A stretch of DNA of 10,883 nucleotides from Chloroflexota bacterium (GCA_021786215.1 JAJYNT010000378.1:1-10883), one strand, 5' to 3'; shown: positions 1-5,599, numbered from the stretch's first letter. The notes: generated by a model not told the origin, from the sequence alone. Numbers and translations: made by a program.

Positions 1-57
1 GTCTTCCGGAATGACCTGACCGCGGTTGCCGACTGTCACCCTTCGCGAGGTGATGTA

Positions 58-86
58 GTGACAGTAATAACTGTTTGTGTTACACT
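58..86 (+). promoter_or_regulatory. Predicted sigma70-like promoter of the recombinase/glutaredoxin pair, with a palindrome in the spacer
   Basis: A GTGACA -35 box (58-63, 5 of 6 to consensus) is followed by a 17-base spacer and a TACACT -10 box (81-86, 4 of 6). The perfect palindrome ACAGT-AATA-ACTGT lies at 61-74, over the -35 edge and spacer, where a repressor would block polymerase. A second short palindrome, GTGT-T-ACAC (77-85), covers the -10. The stretch is AT-rich in a GC-rich setting. The Shine-Dalgarno of the recombinase follows at 113-120. No regulator can be named. Confidence 0.5.
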
Positions 87-124
87 TCTTCCCCGGGGCG
101 AGCAGCTTCCGCGGAGGAGGACGG

Positions 125-1045
125 GTGGCGTCAAAGCGGCAGGGAGGGATGGGCAAGAGCCGGCAGGGCTGCTCCGAGGAGGAGCGGGCACTCTGGAGCG
201 AGCATGCCCTTTCCGGGAAACTGCATCGAGCTCAGGAGGGTCGAAACCCGGGGTTCAGGCCCCCATACGGCTACCAGGTGGACGCTGCCGGCGGTGTGTT
301 CGTGGTTGAACCGGCGGAGGCGGCCGTGGTTCGGCGACTCTACGACCTGTACCGACACGGATCGGGCGCGCTCGCCATCACCTACCATCTGAACGAGGAA
401 GGGGTGCCCTTTCGAGGTGGCCGCCCCTGGAGCGTAAGCACTGTGAAGCGGATCCTGGAGAACCCTCTCTACTGTGGAGATCTACAGTACGGCCGGCTGA
501 GTCGCAACCCTAATCGGGGTAAACAGGAGGGCGAGGCCTTCTACACACATCAAGAGCCCCAGGTGATCAGCCGGGATGCGGTGCCGGCCATCGTGCCCAG
601 GGAGGAGTGGGAGGCTATCCAGGCCATCCGGGCCTCCAGACCCGCCGTGGGCAGCGGCTCCTCAGGACGAGCCCTGTCCAGCAAGCACCTCCTGTCGGGG
701 ATCGCCCGATGTCTCTGTGGCTGCACGGTCATCGGCTACAGGGGTAGGGGTGAGGGCGAGCTCTACTACCGTTGCTCGGGACAGAGAAGAAAATCCAGGC
801 AGTCCTGCGACTGCGGCTACGTCCGCCAGGAGGTGGTGGACGAGATCGTGCTGGGTAGACTGGAGGCTGATCTGTCCAGCGGTTCGATCACGGATCCCGA
901 TAGGGCGGCGCAACTCCGCGACCTTCGCAACCTGCCGGTTGTCCAGCAGAAGCAGCTGCTGCGGGAACTGATCGAGTCCATACGAATTTTCCGCGGACAG
1001 GGCACGCAAGAGCTTGTATGCGACATCCATTGGAAGGAGAATTAG
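125..1045 (+). CDS. Large serine recombinase remnant or variant: DNA-binding domains only, no catalytic domain
   Basis: The product is 306 residues from a GTG start at 125, chosen because GGAGGAGG (113-120) lies 4 bases upstream. An in-frame ATG at 77 lacks such a site. Residues 1-45 look like the end of the helix that follows the catalytic domain in large serine recombinases. PPYGY (46-50) opens the Recombinase DNA-binding domain, including a PWSVSTVKRILENPLYCGD-like helix-turn-helix stretch. A zinc ribbon follows, with Cys at 196, 198, 200, 217, 228 and 230. The tail, LLRELIESIRIF to DIHWK, is the usual C-terminal end. Missing are the N-terminal resolvase domain with its catalytic Ser and Arg residues, and most of the coiled coil normally inserted after the zinc ribbon; only about 40 residues remain there. 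The protein could bind att-like DNA but should not cut it. It may be a decayed gene or a retained DNA-binding protein. Its promoter and ribosome site look intact. Confidence 0.75.
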   Translation: MASKRQGGMGKSRQGCSEEERALWSEHALSGKLHRAQEGRNPGFRPPYGYQVDAAGGVFVVEPAEAAVVRRLYDLYRHGSGALAITYHLNEEGVPFRGGRPWSVSTVKRILENPLYCGDLQYGRLSRNPNRGKQEGEAFYTHQEPQVISRDAVPAIVPREEWEAIQAIRASRPAVGSGSSGRALSSKHLLSGIARCLCGCTVIGYRGRGEGELYYRCSGQRRKSRQSCDCGYVRQEVVDEIVLGRLEADLSSGSITDPDRAAQLRDLRNLPVVQQKQLLRELIESIRIFRGQGTQELVCDIHWKEN

Positions 1046-1297
1046 ATGGCTGAGACCCAACCCAGAATTGTGGTTTTCACGACGCCCACTTGACCCTGGT
1101 GCCGCCGGGTCAAGCAGTACCTCCAGACGAAGGGCTTCAAGTTTCGAGAGGCCGACGTTTCACGGGATCAGAATGCGGCCCGGGACATGGTCCGCATGAC
1201 TGGCCAGATGGGGGTGCCGGTGACCTTGATCGGCAGCCGACCGGTGGTCGGATTCAACCAGGCCGAGATCGATCGACTTCTGGGCATCAAGAACTAG
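1046..1297 (+). CDS. Probable selenocysteine-containing glutaredoxin (UPWC active site, in-frame TGA)
   Basis: From ATG 1046, with AAGGAG at 1034-1039 and 6 bases of spacing, the frame reads through one TGA (1091-1093) to TAG at 1295-1297. This gives 83 residues, the usual size for a bacterial glutaredoxin/NrdH-like protein. The TGA is codon 16, exactly the first Cys of the family's TTPT-C-PWC redox motif. The resolving Cys19, the cis-Pro loop GVPVT (Pro58) and the VVGF motif (67-70) are intact, with no other stop or frameshift. TGA is a true stop in neighbouring genes, so the code is standard. The simplest reading is Sec16, giving a UxxC thiol/selenol oxidoreductase that would reduce disulfides or mixed disulfides in the cytoplasm. 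The alternative is a nonsense mutation of TGC or TGT in a fresh pseudogene, or a sequencing error. The start directly abuts the recombinase stop, so the two are likely cotranscribed and translationally coupled. Automated gene callers would split or miss this gene. Confidence 0.82.
1089..1114 (+). promoter_or_regulatory. Candidate bacterial SECIS-like hairpin containing the UGA codon
   Basis: CTTGACCC (1089-1096) pairs perfectly with GGGTCAAG (1107-1114). After a single bulged U (1097), GG (1098-1099) pairs with CC (1105-1106) and closes a UGCCG loop (1100-1104). The TGA (1091-1093) sits inside the lower stem. A bulged U and a G-containing apical loop are known features of the E. coli fdhF SECIS bound by SelB. 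Here, however, the loop starts only 6 bases after the UGA, closer than the usual roughly 15-25. A weaker alternative pairs GGUGC (1098-1102) with bases near 1114-1121 and exposes GGGUC in the loop. The structure is seen in the sequence; the SECIS role is inferred. Confidence 0.5.
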
Positions 1298-1321
1298 TAC
1301 TCGACCACAGTGATTGCGAGG

Positions 1322-1394
1322 GGTAGGGCGGGGGTTTATCCCCGCCGCCAAGCGCCCGACGGACCGGACGGCGGGGCACAAGACCCCGCCCTAC
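1322..1394. repeat. GTAG-bounded twin-hairpin repeat (copy A)
   Basis: The termini GTAGGGCGGGG (1322-1332) and CCCCGCCCTAC (1384-1394) are perfect inverted repeats. Each end also forms its own hairpin: GGCGGGG (1326-1332) with CCCCGCC (1339-1345), and GGCGGGG (1369-1375) with CCCCGCC (1384-1390). It lies 24 bases after the glutaredoxin stop and could end transcription, although no T-tract follows. Confidence 0.7.
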
Positions 1395-1449
1395 GTGTCA
1401 AAACCAGTTTGGCGGAGGACTAGTGCGGCGACACAATGGTTCTGACCAG

Positions 1450-1574
1450 TGTCATCCTGAGTATCACAGGGTTCCGGGAACCCTGTGCGAAGCACAGAAA
1501 CTTGAAGTTTCTGAACAGCGATAGCGAAGGATCTCCAGTGACGAGGAGATGCTTCGCTGACGCTCAGCATGACA
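1450..1574. repeat. Palindromic dispersed repeat of the TGTCATCCTGAG...CTCAGCATGACA type
   Basis: The ends TGTCATCCTGAG (1450-1461) and CTCAGCATGACA (1563-1574) are inverted repeats matching 11 of 12. Inside are a perfect 10-bp hairpin (CACAGGGTTC 1465-1474, GAACCCTGTG 1478-1487), a 9-bp inverted repeat around 1495-1513, and long arms GAAGGATCTC / GAGATGCTTC. This architecture resembles a small non-coding repeat I recall from many environmental bacterial genomes. No protein is encoded. Confidence 0.65.
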
Positions 1575-1648
1575 GTAACCATCACCTTCACTGTGTCGAA
1601 GCACTAGTGGTCTGCCACGGTAATCGTGATAGCCGGCAGCAGAGCCAC

Positions 1649-1703
1649 GTAGGGGCGACGCATGCGTCGCCCAGCCAGGGGGCGAGGCATGCCTCGCCCC
1701 TAC
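1649..1703. repeat. GTAG-bounded twin-hairpin repeat (copy B)
   Basis: GTAGGGGCGA (1649-1658) and TCGCCCCTAC (1694-1703) are perfect inverted ends. Each half is itself a perfect palindrome, built as GGGCGA-CGCATGCG-TCGCCC and GGGCGA-GGCATGCC-TCGCCC. A further hairpin, GCGGGCG / CGCCCGC (1713-1719, 1723-1729), lies just outside. Its architecture matches the copies at 1322-1394 and 6630-6706. Confidence 0.75.
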
Positions 1704-1801
1704 AGGAGGACGGCGGGCGTCCCGCCCGCGCTCCCAGGCATCAGAACCACTGTGTCTGGGCACTAGGGTAAGCGATCACAACTAAGAAGGGAGAAAAAGG
1801 G

Positions 1802-2080
1802 ATGCGTATTGAACCATTGGACGACAGGGTACTGGTGCAGGTTGACGAGGATGGCACGGAGCAGAAGACCGCGTCGGGACTGTACCTGCCGGATACCGCC
1901 AAGGAGAAGCCCCGGACGGGCATCGTGCTGGCCGTGGGCACCGACGAGGACCTGCGAGAGAAGGTTAAGGAGGGGGACCGAGTCCTCTACGGCAAGTACA
2001 CCGGCGATGAGGTAGATCTGGACGGCAAGAAGGTGCTCGTGCTCTCCCGGAGCGAGATCCTCGCCCTCGTTCGGGGTTAG
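1802..2080 (+). CDS. groES: Co-chaperonin GroES
   Basis: The 92-residue product has the full Hsp10 pattern. It opens with PLDDRVLVQ at the N-terminus, then a mobile-loop region around residues 18-34 (TASGLYLPDTA), which in the family docks onto GroEL. The roof-loop and barrel segment GIVLAVG...VKEGDRVLYGKYTG follows, with the closing EVDLDGKKVLVLSRSEILA. The heptameric lid closes the GroEL folding chamber in the cytoplasm. The ATG is supported by AAGGGAG (1787-1793), 8 bases upstream. Unusually, no groEL follows; an MFS gene does. A strong terminator after the stop shows it is transcribed on its own. The start lies only about 35 bases after the repeat island, and no clear promoter or CIRCE element is visible between. 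It may be a second groES copy, with the groESL operon elsewhere. Confidence 0.95.
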   Translation: MRIEPLDDRVLVQVDEDGTEQKTASGLYLPDTAKEKPRTGIVLAVGTDEDLREKVKEGDRVLYGKYTGDEVDLDGKKVLVLSRSEILALVRG

Positions 2081-2114
2081 GTCTCTCCGCTCTGTCCCCG
2101 GAGGGGCAAGATGG

Positions 2115-2160
2115 ACGGGATGCACAGGATGGAGAACCCTCCATCCTGTGCTATTCCCGT
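2115..2160 (+). terminator. Strong hairpin terminator of groES
   Basis: A perfect 13-bp stem, GCACAGGATGGAG (2122-2134) with CTCCATCCTGTGC (2139-2151), closes a 4-base loop. It is extended by ACGGGA (2115-2120) pairing with TCCCGT (2155-2160). A T-rich stretch (TTTCGTTCATGTTG) follows. It starts 35 bases after the groES stop. The rest of the gap to 2315 contains only a 19-base motif (2234-2252) resembling one at 1612-1630. Confidence 0.75.
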
Positions 2161-2315
2161 TTCGTTCATGTTGCTCCTTTCCTCCCGGACCAACCTCGCC
2201 TGCTCCTTCACGGAATCCCAGTGATGGTGCTCCGCCACAGTGATCCTGATCGGAACCAGTGTCCGAGTAATGGTAGAGGCAAGGGGTCGATTCCGCGGAT
2301 TCCAGGGGCAAGCTG

Positions 2316-2344
2316 TTGCTCGACGCCCCGATACGGACTATTAT
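2316..2344 (+). promoter_or_regulatory. Predicted promoter of the MFS gene
   Basis: TTGCTC (2316-2321) is followed by 17 bases and TATTAT (2339-2344), which matches the -10 consensus at 5 of 6. The site lies in an AT-rich island about 115 bases upstream of the MFS start. The -35 is weak, at 3 of 6. Confidence 0.45.
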
Positions 2345-2360
2345 CAAGCAGGTTGATAAT
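2340..2360. promoter_or_regulatory. Operator-like palindrome over the -10 and start of transcription
   Basis: ATTATCAA (2340-2347) and TTGATAAT (2353-2360) form a perfect 8-bp inverted repeat with a GCAGG centre. Its position over the -10 box and predicted transcription start is typical for a MarR- or TetR-type repressor of a drug exporter. No such regulator is present in the window. Confidence 0.5.
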
Positions 2361-2457
2361 TTAGATCCGAAACTACTCTACCTGGATCCGATCCCCCACG
2401 CCGGCGCGAGTAGAAAGCGCCCCTTCTTGAACGCGTCGGTTAGCAGGAGTGTCCGTA

Positions 2458-3726
2458 GTGACCGACGGCTGGCAACGGAACCTGGCTGCCCTCACCCTGG
2501 CCCAGGCGGTGAGCATGGTGGCTTTCAGCTTCGTGTTCTCCTTCTTTCCCCTTTACGTTCAGACCCTGGGGGTGAAGAGTGCCGACGAGGCGGCCCAATG
2601 GGCGGGCGCGATCATCGCCTCCATGGCGATCGCGATGTCCATCTCCCAGCCGATCTGGGGGAGTCTATCGGATCGCTGGGGCCGGAGGCCTATGCTGCTC
2701 CGCTCTATGCTGGGAGGAGCGATTACCCTGACGGTCATGGGGATGGTCACCTCGCCGGAGCAGTTGGTGGCTCTTCGATTTATTCAGGGATTGGTAACCG
2801 GTACTGTGGCTGCCGGCAACGCTCTCGCTGCCGCTTCGGTTCCCAAGCGAAGGCTCGGCTTTGCCCTGGGTCTGATGCAGGTGGCCTATTTCTTCGGCAC
2901 CTCGGCGGGGCCTCTGATAGGGGGTATTATGGCGGACCTGTGTGGCTTCAGGGTTCCCTTCTTCGCGGCCGGGTTCATGATGGTGGTGGGATTTTTCACG
3001 GTGCTGATCTTCGTGCGCGAGGACTTCCAGCCCCCGGTCGCGACTGTGCAGCAGGAGGGAATCTGGAGCCAGAGCCGCGCCCTACTAGGGATCTCTCTCT
3101 TCGCGGCCCTGCTGGTGGTGGTTTTCCTGATCCAGCTGGGGAACGTGATCATCAGCCCGGTGCTCAGCCTGTTCATCGCCGAGCTAACCGATGGTGATAA
3201 GGCCGGCACCCTTTCCGGTATTGTTCTGGCGGCAACCGGCGCCGCCAGCGCCGTCTCAGCCCTTCTGCTGGGAAGGTTGGGAGATCGGATCGGCCACTCC
3301 TTGATCCTGCCCATCTGCCTGGTGGGGGCTGCCGTCAGCTACTTCCCTCAGGCCATGGTGCATCAGGTGTGGGAGCTGCTGCTGCTCCGAACCCTTCTCG
3401 GGGGCTTTCTGGGAGGGCTGATGCCCAGCGCTAACGCCATGATGGCGGCCTTGACGCCCCGTGAGAGGAGGGGAGCTGCCTTCGGCCTCAACTCCAGCTT
3501 CCAGTCGATGGCCAACTTCATCGGACCATTGTCCGGCGCCGTTATCACCACCACCTGGGGACTGCGGTCCATCTTCGGTATTACCGGCGCCCTCTATCTG
3601 CTGGCTTACGGATGGGTGGTCATCGCCGTCCGGCGACGAACGGCCACATCGCTACAGTCGCAAGCTGGGTCGGTAGCTACAACCCTCGCTGCGACCTTCC
3701 CCGGGCGGGATACCGAAATTCGATAA
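2458..3726 (+). CDS. MFS transporter, DHA1-type (multidrug efflux-like)
   Basis: The product is a 422-residue inner-membrane protein with hydrophobic segments spread along its length, consistent with 12 helices in two halves. MFS motif A is clear in the loop after TM2: G68-SLSDRWGRRP. A motif-C-like stretch, FFGTSAGPLIGG, sits near TM5, as in proton antiporters. A degenerate repeat of motif A, LLGRLGDRIGHS, opens the second half. Substrate is unknown; the family exports small lipophilic compounds. GTG 2458 is preferred because AGGAG (2445-2449) lies 8 bases upstream. An alternative GTG at 2449 overlaps that site. The tail after the last helix, about 30 residues ending in DTEIR, is hydrophilic. 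The promoter and palindromic operator upstream suggest regulated expression. Confidence 0.88.
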   Translation: MTDGWQRNLAALTLAQAVSMVAFSFVFSFFPLYVQTLGVKSADEAAQWAGAIIASMAIAMSISQPIWGSLSDRWGRRPMLLRSMLGGAITLTVMGMVTSPEQLVALRFIQGLVTGTVAAGNALAAASVPKRRLGFALGLMQVAYFFGTSAGPLIGGIMADLCGFRVPFFAAGFMMVVGFFTVLIFVREDFQPPVATVQQEGIWSQSRALLGISLFAALLVVVFLIQLGNVIISPVLSLFIAELTDGDKAGTLSGIVLAATGAASAVSALLLGRLGDRIGHSLILPICLVGAAVSYFPQAMVHQVWELLLLRTLLGGFLGGLMPSANAMMAALTPRERRGAAFGLNSSFQSMANFIGPLSGAVITTTWGLRSIFGITGALYLLAYGWVVIAVRRRTATSLQSQAGSVATTLAATFPGRDTEIR

Positions 3727-3791
3727 TCAGAACCGCCCATCGAAGTGCGAAGCTCGATACAATAGCGTCAATACGTTCATTGGAGCCGACT

Positions 3792-4448
3792 GTGGACGAG
3801 AGACCTACCGGTGGGATCATACAGAGGGACCAGAAGAGCTATGCCATCGTGCCCAGGACGCCGTTGGGGCTGGTGACGCCCTACATCCTGGAAAACGTCG
3901 CGAGGGTGGCGCGCAAGTACAACATACCTGTGGTCAAGATCACCTCCGCCCAGAGGATGGCTATCGTGGGCATCAAGCCCGAGTTGGTCGACGGGATCTG
4001 GCAAGAACTCGGCATGGATGTGGGGCCGGCGGCAGAAGTATGCGTGCACTACGTCAAGGCATGCCCCGGAAACAGGTTGTGCAAGTACGGCATTCAGGAT
4101 TCCATCGGACTCGGCATGGAGCTCGAGAAGCTCTTTGTTGGGATGGCTGTCCCCGCCAAGGTGAAGATGGGTGTCTCCGGTTGTCCCTTCAACTGCGGTG
4201 AAAGCTACGTGCGGGACTTTGGGGTTTTCGGGAAGAAGGCGGGGTGGACGGTTGTCTTTGGCGGAAACTCGGGCGCCAAACCGCGGATCGGAGACGTTAT
4301 CGCCAAGGACTTGACAGACGGTGAGGTTCTCGAACTGGCGGCAAGATGTTTGCAGTACTACGCGGCCAACGGAAGGAACAGGGAGAGGACCGCACGTTTT
4401 GTCGAGAGAATCGGCATTGAAGAGTTCAAGAAGGCCGTACTGCCATAA
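3792..4448 (+). CDS. Small siroheme-[4Fe-4S] nitrite/sulfite reductase-like protein
   Basis: The 218-residue product matches the stand-alone low-molecular-weight sulfite reductase architecture. A ferredoxin-like half domain (about residues 9-75) is followed by the siroheme/Fe4S4 domain. The cluster motif is complete: C91-x5-C97 and C131-x3-C135. Proteins of this type carry coupled siroheme and [4Fe-4S] groups and can reduce sulfite, and sometimes nitrite, by six electrons. The physiological role is often unclear. GTG 3792 was chosen because TGGAG (3781-3785) sits 6 bases upstream and the family homology begins shortly after. The frame is open further upstream, but that part overlaps the MFS gene and looks unrelated. 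A TACAAT element (3758-3763) could be a -10, without a convincing -35. No electron-donor subunit is adjacent. Cys84 is an extra cysteine near the cluster. Confidence 0.85.
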   Translation: MDERPTGGIIQRDQKSYAIVPRTPLGLVTPYILENVARVARKYNIPVVKITSAQRMAIVGIKPELVDGIWQELGMDVGPAAEVCVHYVKACPGNRLCKYGIQDSIGLGMELEKLFVGMAVPAKVKMGVSGCPFNCGESYVRDFGVFGKKAGWTVVFGGNSGAKPRIGDVIAKDLTDGEVLELAARCLQYYAANGRNRERTARFVERIGIEEFKKAVLP

Positions 4449-4486
4449 GATGACCTTGCGAAGAGGGATTAGGAAGGAGGATTCCC

Positions 4487-4981
4487 GTGGCCACAGCAGC
4501 AGAACGCAGGGCGATGACCGTCGGGATAAAGGAGCTTCCGGCCAGGTTGGAGGCCGCCGTTGGGGGGCTTAGCGATGCTCAGTTGGACGAGCCAGGGGGA
4601 GAGGGCGAGTGGTCGGTCCGGCAGGTGGTCCACCACATGGCCGATGCCCACATGAACGGCTTCATACGAATGAAGCTGGTCCTCACCGAGGACAAGCCGA
4701 TCCTGAAACCGTACGATCAGGAGAAGTGGGCCGAGCTTCCCGACACCACACGTGCGCCGTTGGAGCCGTCCATGGAGATCCTGAGGGGGGTTCACGAGCG
4801 GTGGTCCACCCTCCTGGAGAGCCTGTCGGAATCTGACTGGCAGCGGCAGGGGGTGCACCTGGAGGCAGGCCTGCTGACTCTGGACGATCTGCTCTCCACG
4901 TTCGTGCGTCACGGTGAGAACCACCTGCAGCAGATCGCGAAGATTCGGGCTGCGCACCGAGGGTCATTGGACCGCGCATGA
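4487..4981 (+). CDS. DinB/YfiT-family metal-dependent protein (possible thiol S-transferase)
   Basis: The 164-residue product has the four-helix DinB fold pattern and matches the YfiT/BstA branch closely: WSVRQVVHHMADAHMN, then FIRMKLVLTEDKP and PYDQEKWAELPDT. The metal-binding triad is H49, H142 and H146, with the spacing of the nickel site of Bacillus YfiT. That branch was first described as a metal hydrolase and later linked to bacillithiol S-transfer. The true thiol partner here is unknown. GTG 4487 is supported by AGGAAGGAGG (4471-4480), 6 bases away. It lies 38 bases after the sulfite reductase gene and 51 before tag, all on one strand, so these three may be one transcript. It stops with TGA, evidence that TGA is not generally reassigned. 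Confidence 0.88.
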   Translation: MATAAERRAMTVGIKELPARLEAAVGGLSDAQLDEPGGEGEWSVRQVVHHMADAHMNGFIRMKLVLTEDKPILKPYDQEKWAELPDTTRAPLEPSMEILRGVHERWSTLLESLSESDWQRQGVHLEAGLLTLDDLLSTFVRHGENHLQQIAKIRAAHRGSLDRA

Positions 4982-5032
4982 CCTGGAGGACGAGCCACGG
5001 CTGAATCCCACAGTGGTGCTGGAGTGATCGAT

Positions 5033-5599
5033 ATGGAGAGGTGTCCCTGGTGTGGCACCGATGAGCTGTACGTGCGCTACCACGACGAGGAGTGGGGGGT
5101 TCCCGTCCACGACGATCGGAAGCAGTTTGAGTTCCTCCTGCTGGAGGCGGCACAGGCAGGACTGAGCTGGATAACGATCCTGCGAAAGCGGGAGGGTTAC
5201 CGGAGCGCCTTTGCCGATTTCGACCCGCAGCATGTGGCCCGATTCGGAGATCGGCAGATCGAGCAGTTGATGGCCAATCCTGATATCGTCAGGAACCTCC
5301 GGAAGATCCGGGCCGCTATCAATAACGCGGCCAGGTTCCTGGAGGTACAGCTGGAGTTCGGCAGTTTCGACTCCTACATCTGGCGCTTCGTGGATAAGAA
5401 GCCGGTCCCCAACCGCTGGCAGACCCTGGCCGAGATACCGTGCAAGACCGCGCTCTCCGAGGAAGTTAGCAACGACCTCCGTCGCCGGGGTTTCACCTTC
5501 CTTGGGCCTGTCGTGGTCTACTCCCATCTGCAGGCGGTGGGGCTGGTCAACGACCATTTGGTGAGCTGTTTCCGTCACCAAGAGCTCGCCCGTCTGTAG
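5033..5599 (+). CDS. tag: DNA-3-methyladenine glycosylase I
   Basis: The 188-residue product removes N3-methyladenine from alkylated DNA and starts base-excision repair. From ATG 5033 the numbering falls in step with E. coli Tag: zinc ligands C4, H17, H175 and C179, catalytic-pocket E38 and W46. This in-step numbering, plus GGAG (5021-5024) 8 bases upstream, decides for ATG 5033 over the in-frame GTG at 5024. Other family signatures are RCPWC, YHDEEWG, EAAQAGLSW, and GFTFLGPVVVYSHLQAVG near the C-terminus. The enzyme is cytoplasmic and monomeric in the family. It is the last + strand gene and converges with the metallo-beta-lactamase-fold gene. No Ada-type regulator is present. Confidence 0.96.
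   Translation: MERCPWCGTDELYVRYHDEEWGVPVHDDRKQFEFLLLEAAQAGLSWITILRKREGYRSAFADFDPQHVARFGDRQIEQLMANPDIVRNLRKIRAAINNAARFLEVQLEFGSFDSYIWRFVDKKPVPNRWQTLAEIPCKTALSEEVSNDLRRRGFTFLGPVVVYSHLQAVGLVNDHLVSCFRHQELARL

Larger units (their letters stand above)
1420..1766. mobile_element. MITE-like composite with 25-bp imperfect terminal inverted repeats
   Basis: Bases 1420-1444 and the reverse complement of 1742-1766 agree at 21 of 25 positions; both outer ends read CTAGTGC. The 347-base interval holds no convincing gene but encloses two other palindromic repeats (1450-1574 and 1649-1703). Short ORFs here are the translated repeats. No clear target-site duplication is visible next to the ends, so mobility is inferred from the termini alone. 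This entry also accounts for most of the gene-free stretch 1298-1801. Confidence 0.5.

Noticed and set aside
1..124. Missing catalytic domain of the recombinase in another frame upstream
   Set aside because: Two of the three forward frames stop within the first 20 bases. The open one shows no resolvase motif and the region carries promoter-like signals.
1046..1093. TGA reassigned to Trp or another amino acid throughout the genome
   Set aside because: The DinB/YfiT, csoR, copZ and hemerythrin genes end in TGA at the correct family length, so TGA is a normal stop here.
1397..1410. tRNA-Sec (selC) hinted by TCAAAACC near the selenoprotein
   Set aside because: No acceptor, D or T arms can be built around it.
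1464..1763. Short proteins in the repeat island
   Set aside because: Their peptides (HASP- and RHAS-type runs) are translations of the palindromic repeats, without ribosome sites.
1763..2347. 194-residue frame on the - strand opposite groES
   Set aside because: It is antisense to a certain groES and its terminator, with no recognisable domain; it is a shadow of GC-rich codon use.
2316..3197. 293-residue + strand frame overlapping the MFS gene
   Set aside because: The composition is Gly/Arg-rich with no membrane segments or motifs, while the other frame encodes a clear MFS protein.
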